Source of the DNA: Oscillospiraceae bacterium
GTDB taxonomy: Bacteria > Bacillota > Clostridia > Oscillospirales > Ruminococcaceae
Length of the DNA: 64,000 bases
Direction of reading: 5' to 3'
NCBI GenBank assembly: GCA_017473015.1
Contig: JAFUNP010000014.1
Location: 1 to 64,000 of the forward strand
Shown here: in pieces, positions 1 to 9,181 of the stretch
Position numbering within the stretch: position 1 is the first letter of the stretch
Layout of the letters: each line of letters opens with the position of its first letter
The notes under the pieces: generated by a model
Database searches by the model: none
Told to the model about the DNA's origin: nothing
What the model saw: the letters and a program-made list of their open reading frames with translations, nothing else
Program-made: the position numbers and the translations under genes

Positions 1-26
1 ATCCACATAATGTATATTATGTGGAT
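1..26. terminator. perfect inverted repeat at window edge
   Basis: An 11-bp arm (ATCCACATAAT) is followed by GTAT and its exact reverse complement. It could be the terminator of a gene lying left of the window, but no long T-run follows (TTGG, then TAATGTTTTA), so a protein-binding palindrome is also possible. Confidence 0.4.
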
Positions 27-75
27 TTGGTAATGTTTTAATTGTTTTCAGCTTTTGGAGAAACCGGGAAGGGTG

Positions 76-1002
76 ATGTTTTTGACAGGTGAAAAGATAG
101 GCAGATGGACCGTCCTGGACAAATACACAACCACCGGCAGGAATGAACGCAAATGGCTGTGCCGCTGTGAATGCGGTACAGAACGATATGTATTGGAGCG
201 CAGCCTGAAATACGGTGGCTCTTTGTCATGCGGTTGTGCAGCACGAGAAAAAACAGTGTCATATGACCTGTCCGGCAAAACATTCGGGTGTTTACGCGTT
301 ACAGGAAAAGCTGAAAATCAGCGAAAAAATGGCGGTGTGTGGTGGAGCTGTATCTGCTCATGCGGAAATACTGTCGATTATCCTGCCACCTTGCTGGTTA
401 CAGGCAAACGCACATCATGCGGCTGTAAAACAGCCAAAAGAACAAACACCAAAGATATATCAAATCAGATTTTTAACAGTATTACGGCTTTGTACGCCAC
501 AGACAGACGTGACAAGAAAGGAAATGTTATCTGGCATTGTCGCTGTAATGATTGTGGCACAGAGCTGGATTTGTCGTACAATGAATTGCTGTATACCAAC
601 AGAAAAAGCTGTGGATGCAAAAAAAGACGGCATAGCGAAAGTCTGCCCGGTTTATTAACTCATGTGGCCGGCACATCAATAGATATGCTGCGCAGTGAAA
701 AATTGCCTGTAAACAACACCACAGGTCATAAAGGTGTGTACTATATCAAGGGTAAATACACGGCAAAAATCGTATTTCAGAAAAAAGCCTATTATCTGGG
801 GAATTATGAAAAATACGAGGACGCAGTTGCTGCCAGGGAAGATGCGGAAAAATTACTGCTTCAAGGCACTTTGGAACATTACAGCAGATGGAAGGAAAGA
901 GCACAGACAGATACCAGATGGGCAGATGAAAATCCTATCCAGATAAAGGTAGCTGCTGGGGTAAATAGCCGGCTGCGGGTGCAGTTTCTGCCGGAATTAT
1001 AA
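76..1002 (+). CDS. Zinc-ribbon repeat protein with C-terminal AP2-like DNA-binding domain
   Basis: The protein has about 308 residues. Three successive Cys units are visible, each with a CxCxCG or CRCNDCG head and an SCGC or TSCGC tail (about residues 29-54, 85-113 and 148-178), which suggests three metal-binding ribbons. The region around residues 203-250 (GHKGVYY, KGKYTAKI, YYLGNYEKYEDA) matches the AP2-like fold found in phage and homing-endonuclease-associated proteins. I chose ATG 76 because MFLTGEKIGRW resembles the usual start of this family; a TTG at 55 would add seven residues. The role is probably sequence-specific DNA binding, perhaps of phage or mobile origin. It lies just upstream of the pilus genes, separated by an AT-rich palindromic spacer, so it need not belong to them. 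The exact function is unknown. Confidence 0.6.
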   Translation: MFLTGEKIGRWTVLDKYTTTGRNERKWLCRCECGTERYVLERSLKYGGSLSCGCAAREKTVSYDLSGKTFGCLRVTGKAENQRKNGGVWWSCICSCGNTVDYPATLLVTGKRTSCGCKTAKRTNTKDISNQIFNSITALYATDRRDKKGNVIWHCRCNDCGTELDLSYNELLYTNRKSCGCKKRRHSESLPGLLTHVAGTSIDMLRSEKLPVNNTTGHKGVYYIKGKYTAKIVFQKKAYYLGNYEKYEDAVAAREDAEKLLLQGTLEHYSRWKERAQTDTRWADENPIQIKVAAGVNSRLRVQFLPEL

Positions 1003-1029
1003 AAAAATAGAATAAATATACACAAAATA

Positions 1030-1094
1030 CGAATTTAAATTCGCATATATATATATATTGTATACTTATGCAATATATGTATGTGTATATATGC
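1030..1094. repeat. AT-rich palindromes upstream of the pilus locus
   Basis: A 14-bp palindrome (CGAATTTAAATTCG, 1030-1043) is followed by a long imperfect inverted repeat with outer arms GCATATATATAT and ATATATATGC (1043-1094). The stretch is alternating AT and could extrude as a cruciform or act as a regulatory site. TATACT at 1061-1066 could be a -10 element, but no good -35 is visible. Confidence 0.4.
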
Positions 1095-1126
1095 GTTTTG
1101 CTTTATGCAGCAAAGAAAGAGATATT

Positions 1127-1462
1127 ATGGACAACAAACAACTGAAAAAACTTTCCCGCAGGGAGCTGCTGGAAATACTGGTTGAGCAGAGTAAAGAAAT
1201 AGACCGCCTGCAGTCACGGCTGGATGAGGCTAACCGACAGCTGGCTAAAAGAGAAATAATTATTGCTGATACCGGTAACATAGCCCGGGCTTCATTGCAG
1301 CTGAATGATATTTTTACTGTTGCTCAGCGGGCCGCAGACCAGTATCTGGACAGCATCCGCGCTATACATCAGCAGATAAAGGAAGTGGCTGGTGCAGACC
1401 GGTTGCAGAATGAATTACCAATGGAAGAAGCTTCTGTGAAGAATGAAGCCATACCGGAATAA
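1127..1462 (+). CDS. Short coiled-coil protein, first gene of the pilus locus
   Basis: The protein has 111 residues. After MDNKQLKKLSRRELLEIL the sequence is a heptad-like, charged helix (about residues 15-50: EQSKEIDRLQSRLDEANRQL), followed by a second helical part. It has no signal peptide or membrane segment. I recall similar small proteins next to signal peptidase and SpaA-pilin genes in Clostridia, where they are often loosely called DNA-repair proteins; that label is not supported by anything I can see. The start was moved from an upstream in-frame codon to ATG 1127, which follows AAAGAAAGAGA. It is 41 bp upstream of the signal peptidase gene and probably co-transcribed. The function is unknown, perhaps cytoplasmic scaffolding or regulation of the locus. 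Confidence 0.65.
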   Translation: MDNKQLKKLSRRELLEILVEQSKEIDRLQSRLDEANRQLAKREIIIADTGNIARASLQLNDIFTVAQRAADQYLDSIRAIHQQIKEVAGADRLQNELPMEEASVKNEAIPE

Positions 1463-1503
1463 ATATTATTTATTAATAAGTAAGATATAAATAAGGCGAG
1501 ATA

Positions 1504-2085
1504 ATGGATAAAAACAAAACAACAATTCCCACAACCCGGCAGCTGGAAACAGAACTGCGGCGTGTAAAACACCGGAACAGATACAGGCGTGTGATGATGA
1601 ATACTGTGTATTCACTTATCACAGTTGCTGCTGTGGCTGTTCTTGTGGCTACACTGTGGATGCCGGTTTTAAAAATTTACGGCAGCTCCATGACGCCTAC
1701 ATTGGTAAACGGAAACATAGTTATCTGTGTAAAAACAGATGAGTTTGAATCCGGTGATGTAATGGCGTTTTACTACAATAATAATATCCTTGTAAAGCGT
1801 GTTATCGCTCAGCCGGGCCAGTGGGTGAATATCACCCCGGACGGCACGGTATCAGTGGACAGTCAGACTCTGGACGAACCCTATATTTCGGAAAAATCCA
1901 AAGGCTACTGTGATATTGAATTACCGTACCAGGTGCCGGAATCCCGTGTATTTGTTATGGGCGATCACCGCGATACTTCAATCGACTCCCGCAGCACCAC
2001 CATCGGCTGTGTAGCTGATGAAAATATAGTGGGCAAACTGGTGTTCTGCGTTTGGCCCCTTGAAGACTTTGGATTTATTAAATAA
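1504..2085 (+). CDS. lepB: Type I signal peptidase of the pilus locus
   Basis: The 193-residue protein has one N-terminal membrane segment (about residues 31-55) and an extracytoplasmic catalytic domain. The Ser-Lys dyad is visible: Ser62 in GSSMTPTL and Lys98 in ILVKRV. The downstream box VMGDHRDTSIDSR also matches the family. It should remove signal peptides from secreted proteins. Its position directly before three secreted wall-anchored proteins suggests it serves, or is needed for assembly of, this pilus, as SipA-type peptidases do in other Gram-positive pilus islands. Unlike some pilus SipA proteins, both catalytic residues are present, so it should be an active enzyme. The start is ATG 1504, after AAGGCGAGATA. 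Confidence 0.88.
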   Translation: MDKNKTTIPTTRQLETELRRVKHRNRYRRVMMNTVYSLITVAAVAVLVATLWMPVLKIYGSSMTPTLVNGNIVICVKTDEFESGDVMAFYYNNNILVKRVIAQPGQWVNITPDGTVSVDSQTLDEPYISEKSKGYCDIELPYQVPESRVFVMGDHRDTSIDSRSTTIGCVADENIVGKLVFCVWPLEDFGFIK

Positions 2086-2114
2086 AAAATCAACCGGAAA
2101 GGAGGAAATAAAAT

Positions 2115-5100
2115 TTGAAAAGAAACAATTTACTCAACAGCGTATCTGAAAAACTGAATTTACACAACAAACAGAAAATATACAAAAGAGCAGTAAGTAT
2201 GGTTGCTTTGTTTGTAGTTTTCTGTACAGTTGCAGTTCTTACAAAACCTGCTGAAACATTGGAACAGTCAGAAGGAGCGCTGTTAGGCATCCCAGAAGCA
2301 CATACACATGCCGAAGAATGCTACAGGACAGTTGTCTGTGGGCTGGAAGAAATTCCTGGTCATACACACGATGATACCTGTCTTGGCGAAGACGGCACAG
2401 TGATATGTGAACTGGCAGTGCTGGAATCACACGCCCACACAGATGAATGTTACACTCTTTCCGAACCGTCACTGGTTTGTGAGCTGACTGAAACAGAAGG
2501 CCACACCCACACAGACGGATGTATGGCAGAGCAACAGGTACTTCTCTGTACAACAGTTGAAACTGAAGGCCATGCTCATACAGATGAATGTATGGTTACA
2601 GTAGCACAGCTGGTTTGTGAAACTGCTGAAACAGAAGGTCACACCCATGCAGACGAATGTATGATTACAGTGGCGCAGCTTGTCTGCGAAACTGCTGAAA
2701 CAGAAGGTCATACACATACAGAAGAATGTAATGTGGAAGAAGCAGTTCTTTCCTGTGGTATGGCTGAAGGCGACGGTGCTCATGTTCATACAGAAGGCAC
2801 TTGCTGGACAATGACAAAATCAGAAAATCTGATTTGTGCTCTTGCCGAAGGCGAAGAACACACACATTCAGACGCCTGTTATGAAACAGTACGCACAGAT
2901 ATCTGCACACTGGAAGAAACAGCCGGCCACGCCCACACAGACGCTTGCTGGACAATGCAGGTTGCTGTTGGCTGCGGTCAGGAAGAATGTGCTCCTCATA
3001 CTCACACTGCGGAAGCAGGCTGTTATGTTGATGCACAGACTACCGGATGCGGACTGGAAGAATGTGAGCCACACACCCACGCTGCTGAATCAGGCTGCTA
3101 TGCTGACGCACAGGCTGCCGGTTGTGGTATGGAAGAATGTGAACCACATACTCACTCTGCAGAAAACGGCTGCTACGGCACAGAACTTGTTGCAGTATGC
3201 GGTGCAGAAGAATGTGATTCACATGCACACGCTGATGAATGTTACACACAGGAAAATGTCCTGGCCTGCGGTCTGGAAGAACTGACTGTGCACACCCATT
3301 CCGAAGAATGTTATGTTGTTTCCGAAGACCCGGTTTGTGGACTGGAAGAAACAGTACCACCGGCTCCGGACCCTGTTGCCGAAGATGCACGGCGGGTAGA
3401 AGAGGTAATCGCTCTTATTGACGCCCTGCCACGGATTGACCAGGCACAGGAAGCAATAACAGTTCTGGAAGAAGAAAAAGACTATTTGTCACGCAAAGCC
3501 ATCTTGCAGCAGGTTGTTCCACCTGTACAGGAAGCATTTGAAAAATACAATGCCCTGACAGGCGGCGACAAAGCCTTTGTAACAAATGCTGATATTCTTC
3601 TGAATGCCGAATGGCTTTTGACAGTAGAAATAGATCATTTCCATCCAGCATTGGAAACAGACGATGCTTATGTAGAAAAGATTGATATCACAGCCGTTGA
3701 TATCACACGCGCTGTACAGGAAACAGACCCTGTGGAAGAACCACAGACTGAAACCGAAGAAACCCCACAGCTGGAAACTGACGAAAGCAAAATATTCACC
3801 GGTGATAAGATTACATACTCATTCACAGTTGATACAGCTGCTTATGAAGATATGTGCTATGGCCGGGGCAGAATAAAAATTGAATTTGTTCTCCCGTTTG
3901 ATGAAACACAGGCAACATTTGATATGGATTCACTTTCATGGCTGGATACCACAGAAGGCTATGCACCTCAGCTTACAGCTGAAACACGCACAGTTGATGG
4001 TGAAGAAACCGCCTGTCAGGTTCTCACAGGTTACATCCTGCTGACAACCGAAACAGAGGAATGTGCCGTGCCATCGTCCTACAGTGCAGCAGTTACTGTA
4101 CTGAATGGCGGTATTCCTCACGGCCAGCAGCTTGCCCTGACAATCAGTGCAGCTATGGACCACAACATCTGGTCCGGTGAATGTGAATATCATCTCCGCG
4201 AAGAAAAACTTTCCGTAACATCCGCACCTCTCACAGCCTATAATCCTCTCTCCGCTGAAGAACAGCAGGCTAATTTTGAAGCATTCCTTGCCGAAATCGA
4301 AGCCCTGGACCCAACAGCAGAAGATTTTGCTGAAAAAGCTGAAGAACTCCGTCTCAGAATTCTGAAAGCATTCCGCAAAGGTGAAATAAACGAAGAACAG
4401 TATGATGAGCTGGTGGAAGCTATCAAAAATGTTGTTGAAAAAGACAAGATAATACCTGGCGAGTATGCAGAAGATGATTCTGCATTCAGACGGCTTATGG
4501 AAAGTGGCTGGGTGAATGAGTATGCATATGCAGCATCCGCAAAAACAGCTGTATCATATACATCTTTCAGAAATTCATCACGAGCTATGTTCAGTACAGG
4601 TGATATAACCTTTACACCGTATGTAGGTGCAGATGATGAGCCTTCTGATGAACAGATTCCTTATGACGCAGATACAGGCTTATACGGCTGGGGCGGTACA
4701 AATAAAACCACAGACGGCGTAAGTGTAAGTAAAACCATTGACGGTACTGCGCTGGAAAATGTGTTTGATATTACACTTACTGTTACTGCCAACGAGTCCA
4801 TCAATGAAATTATTGAAGAGCCTGACATGGCTGTTGCTATTGTAATGGATATTTCCAATACAATGAGAAATAATCTTTCTGATGGGGTAAGCAGATATCA
4901 GGCTGCAGTTGATGCTGCTGAAGATTTCCTTGATGAATTTGCTGCAGAAAATACACTTGGCATAAGTAAAGTTGGTTTTGTTGCCTTCAATACTGATGCT
5001 CACGAAATATTTGAACTTCAGGAATGTACAACATCAACTTTAGCCACCCTGAAAAATGAACTGCGTACAGGTACTTCTGCAATTATAAATGCATCTGGAT

Positions 5101-6719
5101 ATAAAGAAAGCTATAAAAGATACACAAATATCGAAGCTGGTCTGGCAATGGGGTATGACATGATTAAAGATGCCCCTAACGATAATAAGTATGTTATTTT
5201 CCTTAGTGACGGTTTCCCAACTACATATATGATAACCGGTACTACAACCTACGAAGGTTATGAACCTTATACAAGTAGTGGCACACCTGGTGCTGACGGT
5301 GTTTTTTATGATGCAATGACAGGTTATTATTGTAATTCAGGTACAAGTTATAGTGACGAAGGTGCAATAAGAGCCCGCAAAATGGCTACAACGATTAAAA
5401 CTGCTGGTGTAAATGTTTTTTCAATTGGCGTAGATATTGGTGGGCAGACTATCGAAGGCTATGATGGAAGGTCAGGTTTATCAGTTATTGACCGTATGGT
5501 TACTGATCATAATAGCTATGAGCTTGGTTCCTATAATGATTCTGCCGCATTTAAAAACTGGCTTGGCAACAGTATAGGCTCCGGATATTACTATGACAGT
5601 ACTGATTCTGACGGCCTTCAGGATGCTTATGACCAGATTTTCGCTGAAATCAAACGTATTAATGCTGAATCCACTGCAGCTGACTGGGTAGCCACTGACC
5701 CTATGTCAACATATGAGTCAGGTATGAATATTGTAGAATTTATCGGTCTTTATGACAAAGATGGTGAACTCCGTACAAAAGATACAGTATTACAGCGCAA
5801 CGGAAATGATACAGAAAACTCAGCCTCTTTCAATGCTGCTACAAACGCTATAAACTGGGACCTGAAAAAATCATATTGCAAAGAAACTGAAACGGAGATT
5901 GATGAGACCACAACTATAACAGTATATGAATATTCACTGAAATATCGTGTTCGTCTTAAAAACGAGGTTCCACCAAATGTATCGGGCGTGGATGAAGATG
6001 GATTCCGGATTACTGCTGTAGGCTTCCAGGAAGGCGCTATATATGATACTAATAACCCTACATCACTGCAGTACACTGTTAAACAAACAGTAAGTGGTGT
6101 CACATCAATTTCTGACCCGATAACAGTACAATTCCCAATCCCGAAAGTATATGGTTATCTGTCAGAAATTAGCTTCGATAAGGTGGATATTTACGACAAA
6201 CCTGTAGTTGGTGCACAGTTTACTCTTGCCCATAACGATGTGCTTTGCGCACATTGCCGTGGCGATATTTATAATAATACAGATTCTGCTACCGGTACTG
6301 TAGGTACTGTAGTAACACGCGATGCTGTACTTAACTTACTTGAAGCAGGTCCACTTGTTTACACTGCTGTATCAGATGCAGAAGGCAAAGTATCATTTGC
6401 AAACATCCCATCCGGCCATCAGTATATCCTTACTGAAACACAGGCACCGGCTGGTTATGCTCCTCTTGACAGACAGTATCTGGTGACAGTTGCATACGAT
6501 AACCAGACTATCACTGTAACAGACCTTGATGGCAATACTATTGAAGAAGACGGCAAACTTGTAGTATGGGATGGTAAAGTAGTCAATATCACATCCGTAG
6601 AACTGCCAAGCACTGGCGGTATAGGTACAGTTATGTACACAGCTGTAGGCTCTGTTCTTACAATGGGCGCAGCAGCTGTTGCATTAATAAATAAAAAACG
6701 CAAAGAAAGCGACGAGTAA
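2115..6719 (+). CDS. Giant cell-wall adhesin: His/Cys repeats, vWA domain, SpaA-type domain, LPSTG anchor
   Basis: The 1534-residue protein starts at TTG 2115 behind a strong AAAGGAGG site. Residues 29-42 are the hydrophobic core of a signal sequence. Residues 62-415 hold about 15 units of the form (G/P)HxHxxxCx(n)C. A helical, acidic region follows, then a vWA domain from about residue 905 with the MIDAS start DISNT and LSDGFPTTY. A SpaA/Cna_B-like domain (about 1350-1490; E-box-like LTETQAPAGYAP) leads to LPSTGG at about 1497, a membrane helix and the tail KKRK. By analogy with RrgA-type tip pilins it is probably the tip adhesin, which would bind host or surface ligands through vWA. The repeats may bind metal or form disulfides. 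It is followed by the major pilin, 51 bp downstream. Confidence 0.85.
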   Translation: MKRNNLLNSVSEKLNLHNKQKIYKRAVSMVALFVVFCTVAVLTKPAETLEQSEGALLGIPEAHTHAEECYRTVVCGLEEIPGHTHDDTCLGEDGTVICELAVLESHAHTDECYTLSEPSLVCELTETEGHTHTDGCMAEQQVLLCTTVETEGHAHTDECMVTVAQLVCETAETEGHTHADECMITVAQLVCETAETEGHTHTEECNVEEAVLSCGMAEGDGAHVHTEGTCWTMTKSENLICALAEGEEHTHSDACYETVRTDICTLEETAGHAHTDACWTMQVAVGCGQEECAPHTHTAEAGCYVDAQTTGCGLEECEPHTHAAESGCYADAQAAGCGMEECEPHTHSAENGCYGTELVAVCGAEECDSHAHADECYTQENVLACGLEELTVHTHSEECYVVSEDPVCGLEETVPPAPDPVAEDARRVEEVIALIDALPRIDQAQEAITVLEEEKDYLSRKAILQQVVPPVQEAFEKYNALTGGDKAFVTNADILLNAEWLLTVEIDHFHPALETDDAYVEKIDITAVDITRAVQETDPVEEPQTETEETPQLETDESKIFTGDKITYSFTVDTAAYEDMCYGRGRIKIEFVLPFDETQATFDMDSLSWLDTTEGYAPQLTAETRTVDGEETACQVLTGYILLTTETEECAVPSSYSAAVTVLNGGIPHGQQLALTISAAMDHNIWSGECEYHLREEKLSVTSAPLTAYNPLSAEEQQANFEAFLAEIEALDPTAEDFAEKAEELRLRILKAFRKGEINEEQYDELVEAIKNVVEKDKIIPGEYAEDDSAFRRLMESGWVNEYAYAASAKTAVSYTSFRNSSRAMFSTGDITFTPYVGADDEPSDEQIPYDADTGLYGWGGTNKTTDGVSVSKTIDGTALENVFDITLTVTANESINEIIEEPDMAVAIVMDISNTMRNNLSDGVSRYQAAVDAAEDFLDEFAAENTLGISKVGFVAFNTDAHEIFELQECTTSTLATLKNELRTGTSAIINASGYKESYKRYTNIEAGLAMGYDMIKDAPNDNKYVIFLSDGFPTTYMITGTTTYEGYEPYTSSGTPGADGVFYDAMTGYYCNSGTSYSDEGAIRARKMATTIKTAGVNVFSIGVDIGGQTIEGYDGRSGLSVIDRMVTDHNSYELGSYNDSAAFKNWLGNSIGSGYYYDSTDSDGLQDAYDQIFAEIKRINAESTAADWVATDPMSTYESGMNIVEFIGLYDKDGELRTKDTVLQRNGNDTENSASFNAATNAINWDLKKSYCKETETEIDETTTITVYEYSLKYRVRLKNEVPPNVSGVDEDGFRITAVGFQEGAIYDTNNPTSLQYTVKQTVSGVTSISDPITVQFPIPKVYGYLSEISFDKVDIYDKPVVGAQFTLAHNDVLCAHCRGDIYNNTDSATGTVGTVVTRDAVLNLLEAGPLVYTAVSDAEGKVSFANIPSGHQYILTETQAPAGYAPLDRQYLVTVAYDNQTITVTDLDGNTIEEDGKLVVWDGKVVNITSVELPSTGGIGTVMYTAVGSVLTMGAAAVALINKKRKESDE
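2298..3354 (+). repeat. About 15 tandem His/Cys coding repeats in the adhesin
   Basis: Units of 18-26 codons each contain an HxH pair (HTH, HAH, HVH), usually followed by acidic residues and one Cys, and a second Cys 8-14 residues later, ending in acidic residues (GLEE, ETAETE). Neighbouring units 5 and 6 are nearly identical, while units 10-13 share GLEEC/GMEEC endings. This points to local duplication in two sub-blocks. Confidence 0.85.
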
Positions 6720-6770
6720 TCCCGTAAACTTTGCGATAAAAAAACAAAAAAATATAAAAGGAGATTATTT

Positions 6771-8246
6771 ATGAAAAGAGTTATTTCTTTAATTCTTTCC
6801 CTGGCAATGGTGTTCAGCTTTGCTACCACAGCTTTTGCTACCATGGAAGGCACAATTGAAGGCGGTAAAATTACCATAAATGATGCTATCAATGGTGAAG
6901 TTTACAATGCCTACCAGATTCTTTACATTGAATCTTATTCAAAAGTAAGCGAAACTGAAAAAGATGACCTCGACAACCCAACAGGCGGTAACTATGCTTA
7001 CAAAGCTAATTCTGCATGGAAAGATTGGCTTAAAACAGAAGCTACAGACTATGTAGTATTTGATGATCAGGACTATGTAACATGGAAAACAGGTGCTGAT
7101 GCAGCTGAATTTGCAAAACTTGCTCAGGAAAAAGCTGCAACAATGACAGCTGATGCTACAGTTACAGCAGCAGGTACAACAGTAGTATTTGATGGTCTGA
7201 AACTTGGTTACTATCTGGTAGACACATCTGTTGGTACACTGTGCTCACTTGATACAACTAACCCAACAGTTATAATGGAAGAAAAGAACACACCACCTGA
7301 AATCGACAAAGAAGTTCAGGAAGACTCCAAAGTAGACCCTGCAAACCCAACAGAAACAGGCTGGCAGAAAGTTGACGATGCTGATATCGGTCAGGTTGTA
7401 AACTACAAAACAACAATCACAGCTAAAAAAGGTGCTTACAACTATGTTGTACACGATAGAATGACAACAGGTCTTACTTTCAAAGCAGATTCTGTTGCTG
7501 TTACACTGAATGGCGCTGTAGTTACTGCTGAAAACTACACAGTAAAAGTAAATCCAGACTGTGAATGCTGGGGTGAAGATGAAACATGTACATTTACTGT
7601 AACATTTACACAGGCTTTCCAGGATACACTGAAAGATAACGATAAAATCGTTGTTACATACTCTGCAACAGTAAATACTGATGCTGTAGTTGGCGAAGCA
7701 ATGGATAATGATACATACCTTGGCTATGGTAATGTTCAGAAAACTGTTGAAAAACAGACAAAAACATATACTTGGGATATGGATGTTCTGAAATACGGTA
7801 ACGGCGGCGAAACTGATGTTCTTGCCGGCGCAGAATTCAAAATTCTGAACAATGATAAAACTAAAGCAGCTGTAATCAATGAAGCAGGCCAGGTAATAGG
7901 TTGGGATACAGTTGAAAACGGCACAGTTCTGACAACAGATGAATACGGTAAAATTGATGTTGCAGGTCTTGACTCTGATACATACTATCTGAAAGAAGTT
8001 AAAGCTCCAGACGGCTATAACAAACTGAAAGATGATGTAAAATTTGAAGTTAAAGCAGCAAAAGCAACAGATAGTCTTACAATGTCATACGAAAAAACAA
8101 CTGCTAAAGTACAGAACAAAGCTGGTACAGAACTGCCATCCACAGGTGGTGTTGGTACAACAATGTTCTACCTTGCAGGTGCAGCAATGGTTCTGGGTTC
8201 TGCAGTAACATTCGTTACAAAAAAACGTCTTGGCGATGAAGAATAA
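6771..8246 (+). CDS. Major SpaA-type isopeptide pilin
   Basis: The 491-residue protein has a signal peptide ending near residue 23 (FATTAFA). About residues 200-310 match a fimbrial isopeptide-forming D2-type domain (GQVVNYKTTI, FTVTFTQAF). WDMDVLKYG near residue 338 supplies a pilin-motif-like lysine. An E-box-like YYLKEVKAPDGY occurs near 406 and LPSTGG near 455, followed by a membrane helix and KKRLGDEE. It should be polymerised by the class C sortase next door into the pilus shaft and finally attached to the cell wall. Codon use is uniform and highly biased, suggesting strong expression. The start is ATG 6771 after AAAAGGAGATT. A GC-rich hairpin follows the gene, which may set its mRNA level apart from the sortases. 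Confidence 0.9.
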   Translation: MKRVISLILSLAMVFSFATTAFATMEGTIEGGKITINDAINGEVYNAYQILYIESYSKVSETEKDDLDNPTGGNYAYKANSAWKDWLKTEATDYVVFDDQDYVTWKTGADAAEFAKLAQEKAATMTADATVTAAGTTVVFDGLKLGYYLVDTSVGTLCSLDTTNPTVIMEEKNTPPEIDKEVQEDSKVDPANPTETGWQKVDDADIGQVVNYKTTITAKKGAYNYVVHDRMTTGLTFKADSVAVTLNGAVVTAENYTVKVNPDCECWGEDETCTFTVTFTQAFQDTLKDNDKIVVTYSATVNTDAVVGEAMDNDTYLGYGNVQKTVEKQTKTYTWDMDVLKYGNGGETDVLAGAEFKILNNDKTKAAVINEAGQVIGWDTVENGTVLTTDEYGKIDVAGLDSDTYYLKEVKAPDGYNKLKDDVKFEVKAAKATDSLTMSYEKTTAKVQNKAGTELPSTGGVGTTMFYLAGAAMVLGSAVTFVTKKRLGDEE

Positions 8247-8288
8247 TTAAAATGCCATACATAAATTTATAAAAATTATTGATTAAAA

Positions 8289-8332
8289 TGTTGTTCTGCG
8301 GGGGAGGGGAAACCTCCTCCCCCGGTACAACA
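8289..8332 (+). other. Strong GC-rich hairpin between pilin and sortase genes
   Basis: The stem CGGGGGAGG (8299-8307) pairs with CCTCCCCCG (8316-8324), and an outer stem TGTTGT (8289-8294) pairs with ACAACA (8327-8332). No T-run follows; the sequence runs straight into the sortase ribosome site AAAGGAG. It looks more like an mRNA 3'-end stabiliser or processing element, or a leaky terminator, than a simple terminator. Confidence 0.7.
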
Positions 8333-8350
8333 GAAAGGAGAGTCTTGTAA

Positions 8351-9181
8351 ATGAAGAAAAATTTATCCAATATCATTCTGGTATTGGTATTCATTACAGG
8401 ATTGTCCCTGCTGCTGTATCCCACGGTCAGTGACTGGTGGAACTCTATGCACTCATCCCAGGCAATTGTAAACTATACCGAAATTGTTGCCCAGATTGAC
8501 AATACCCGCTATGAAGAAATCTGGCAGCAAGCCAACGAATACAACCAGGCGCTGGCACGCAAAAAATATCAGTGGGTGCTGACCAAAAACGAGAAAAAAG
8601 ATTATTATTCCCAGATGAATGTATCCAATACCGGGATTATCGGCTATATTGAGATACCTGCAATCAGTGTAAAAATTCCTATTTATCTTGGCACATCAGA
8701 TGACGTACTTGCAGTTGGTATCGGTCATATCGAAGGCAGCTCTCTGCCGGTAGGTGGTGAAAGTACCCATTCTGTGCTCTCCGGCCACCGTGGTCTGCCA
8801 TCGGCCAAGCTGTTTACTGACCTTGACCGCCTTGTAGTGGGCGATACATTCCTTATCAAAATTCTGGATGAAGTGCTGACTTACGAAGTGGACCAGATAC
8901 TGATAGTTCTGCCCCACGAAATGGACGCCCTTGAAATAGAAGAGGGGAAAGACCTGTGTACACTGGTAACCTGTACACCTTATGGCATAAACTCACACCG
9001 TCTGCTGGTACGTGGACACCGAATTGAAACCGAAGAAGTGGTGAACATCCGTGTTCCTGCCGATGCGGTACAGATTGAACCATACATTGTTGCACCGATA
9101 GTTGCGGTGCCGATGATTATAATATTACTGATAGTTTTACTGGCTACACCTGTAAAAAAGGGAGGTATTTATGAAGAATAA
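8351..9181 (+). CDS. srtC: Class C (pilus-polymerising) sortase
   Basis: The 276-residue protein has an N-terminal membrane helix (about 7-26) and a C-terminal hydrophobic segment (about 245-267), the two-anchor arrangement of pilin polymerases. Catalytic residues are visible: His in SVLSGHRGLPSAKLF (about 146), Cys in TLVTCTPYG (about 208) and Arg in HRLLVRGHR (about 219). It should cut LPSTG and join the threonine to a pilin lysine, building the shaft from the upstream pilin. No clear DPW or DPF lid motif was seen. The start is ATG 8351 after AAAGGAGAG. The end overlaps the next gene by 11 bp, so translation of the two is probably coupled. Confidence 0.88.
   Translation: MKKNLSNIILVLVFITGLSLLLYPTVSDWWNSMHSSQAIVNYTEIVAQIDNTRYEEIWQQANEYNQALARKKYQWVLTKNEKKDYYSQMNVSNTGIIGYIEIPAISVKIPIYLGTSDDVLAVGIGHIEGSSLPVGGESTHSVLSGHRGLPSAKLFTDLDRLVVGDTFLIKILDEVLTYEVDQILIVLPHEMDALEIEEGKDLCTLVTCTPYGINSHRLLVRGHRIETEEVVNIRVPADAVQIEPYIVAPIVAVPMIIILLIVLLATPVKKGGIYEE

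Noticed and set aside
2298-3354. Regularly spaced repeats that could suggest a CRISPR-like array
   Set aside because: The repeats are in frame, variable in length and preserve protein motifs (HxH, Cys) rather than DNA sequence; there are no cas genes.
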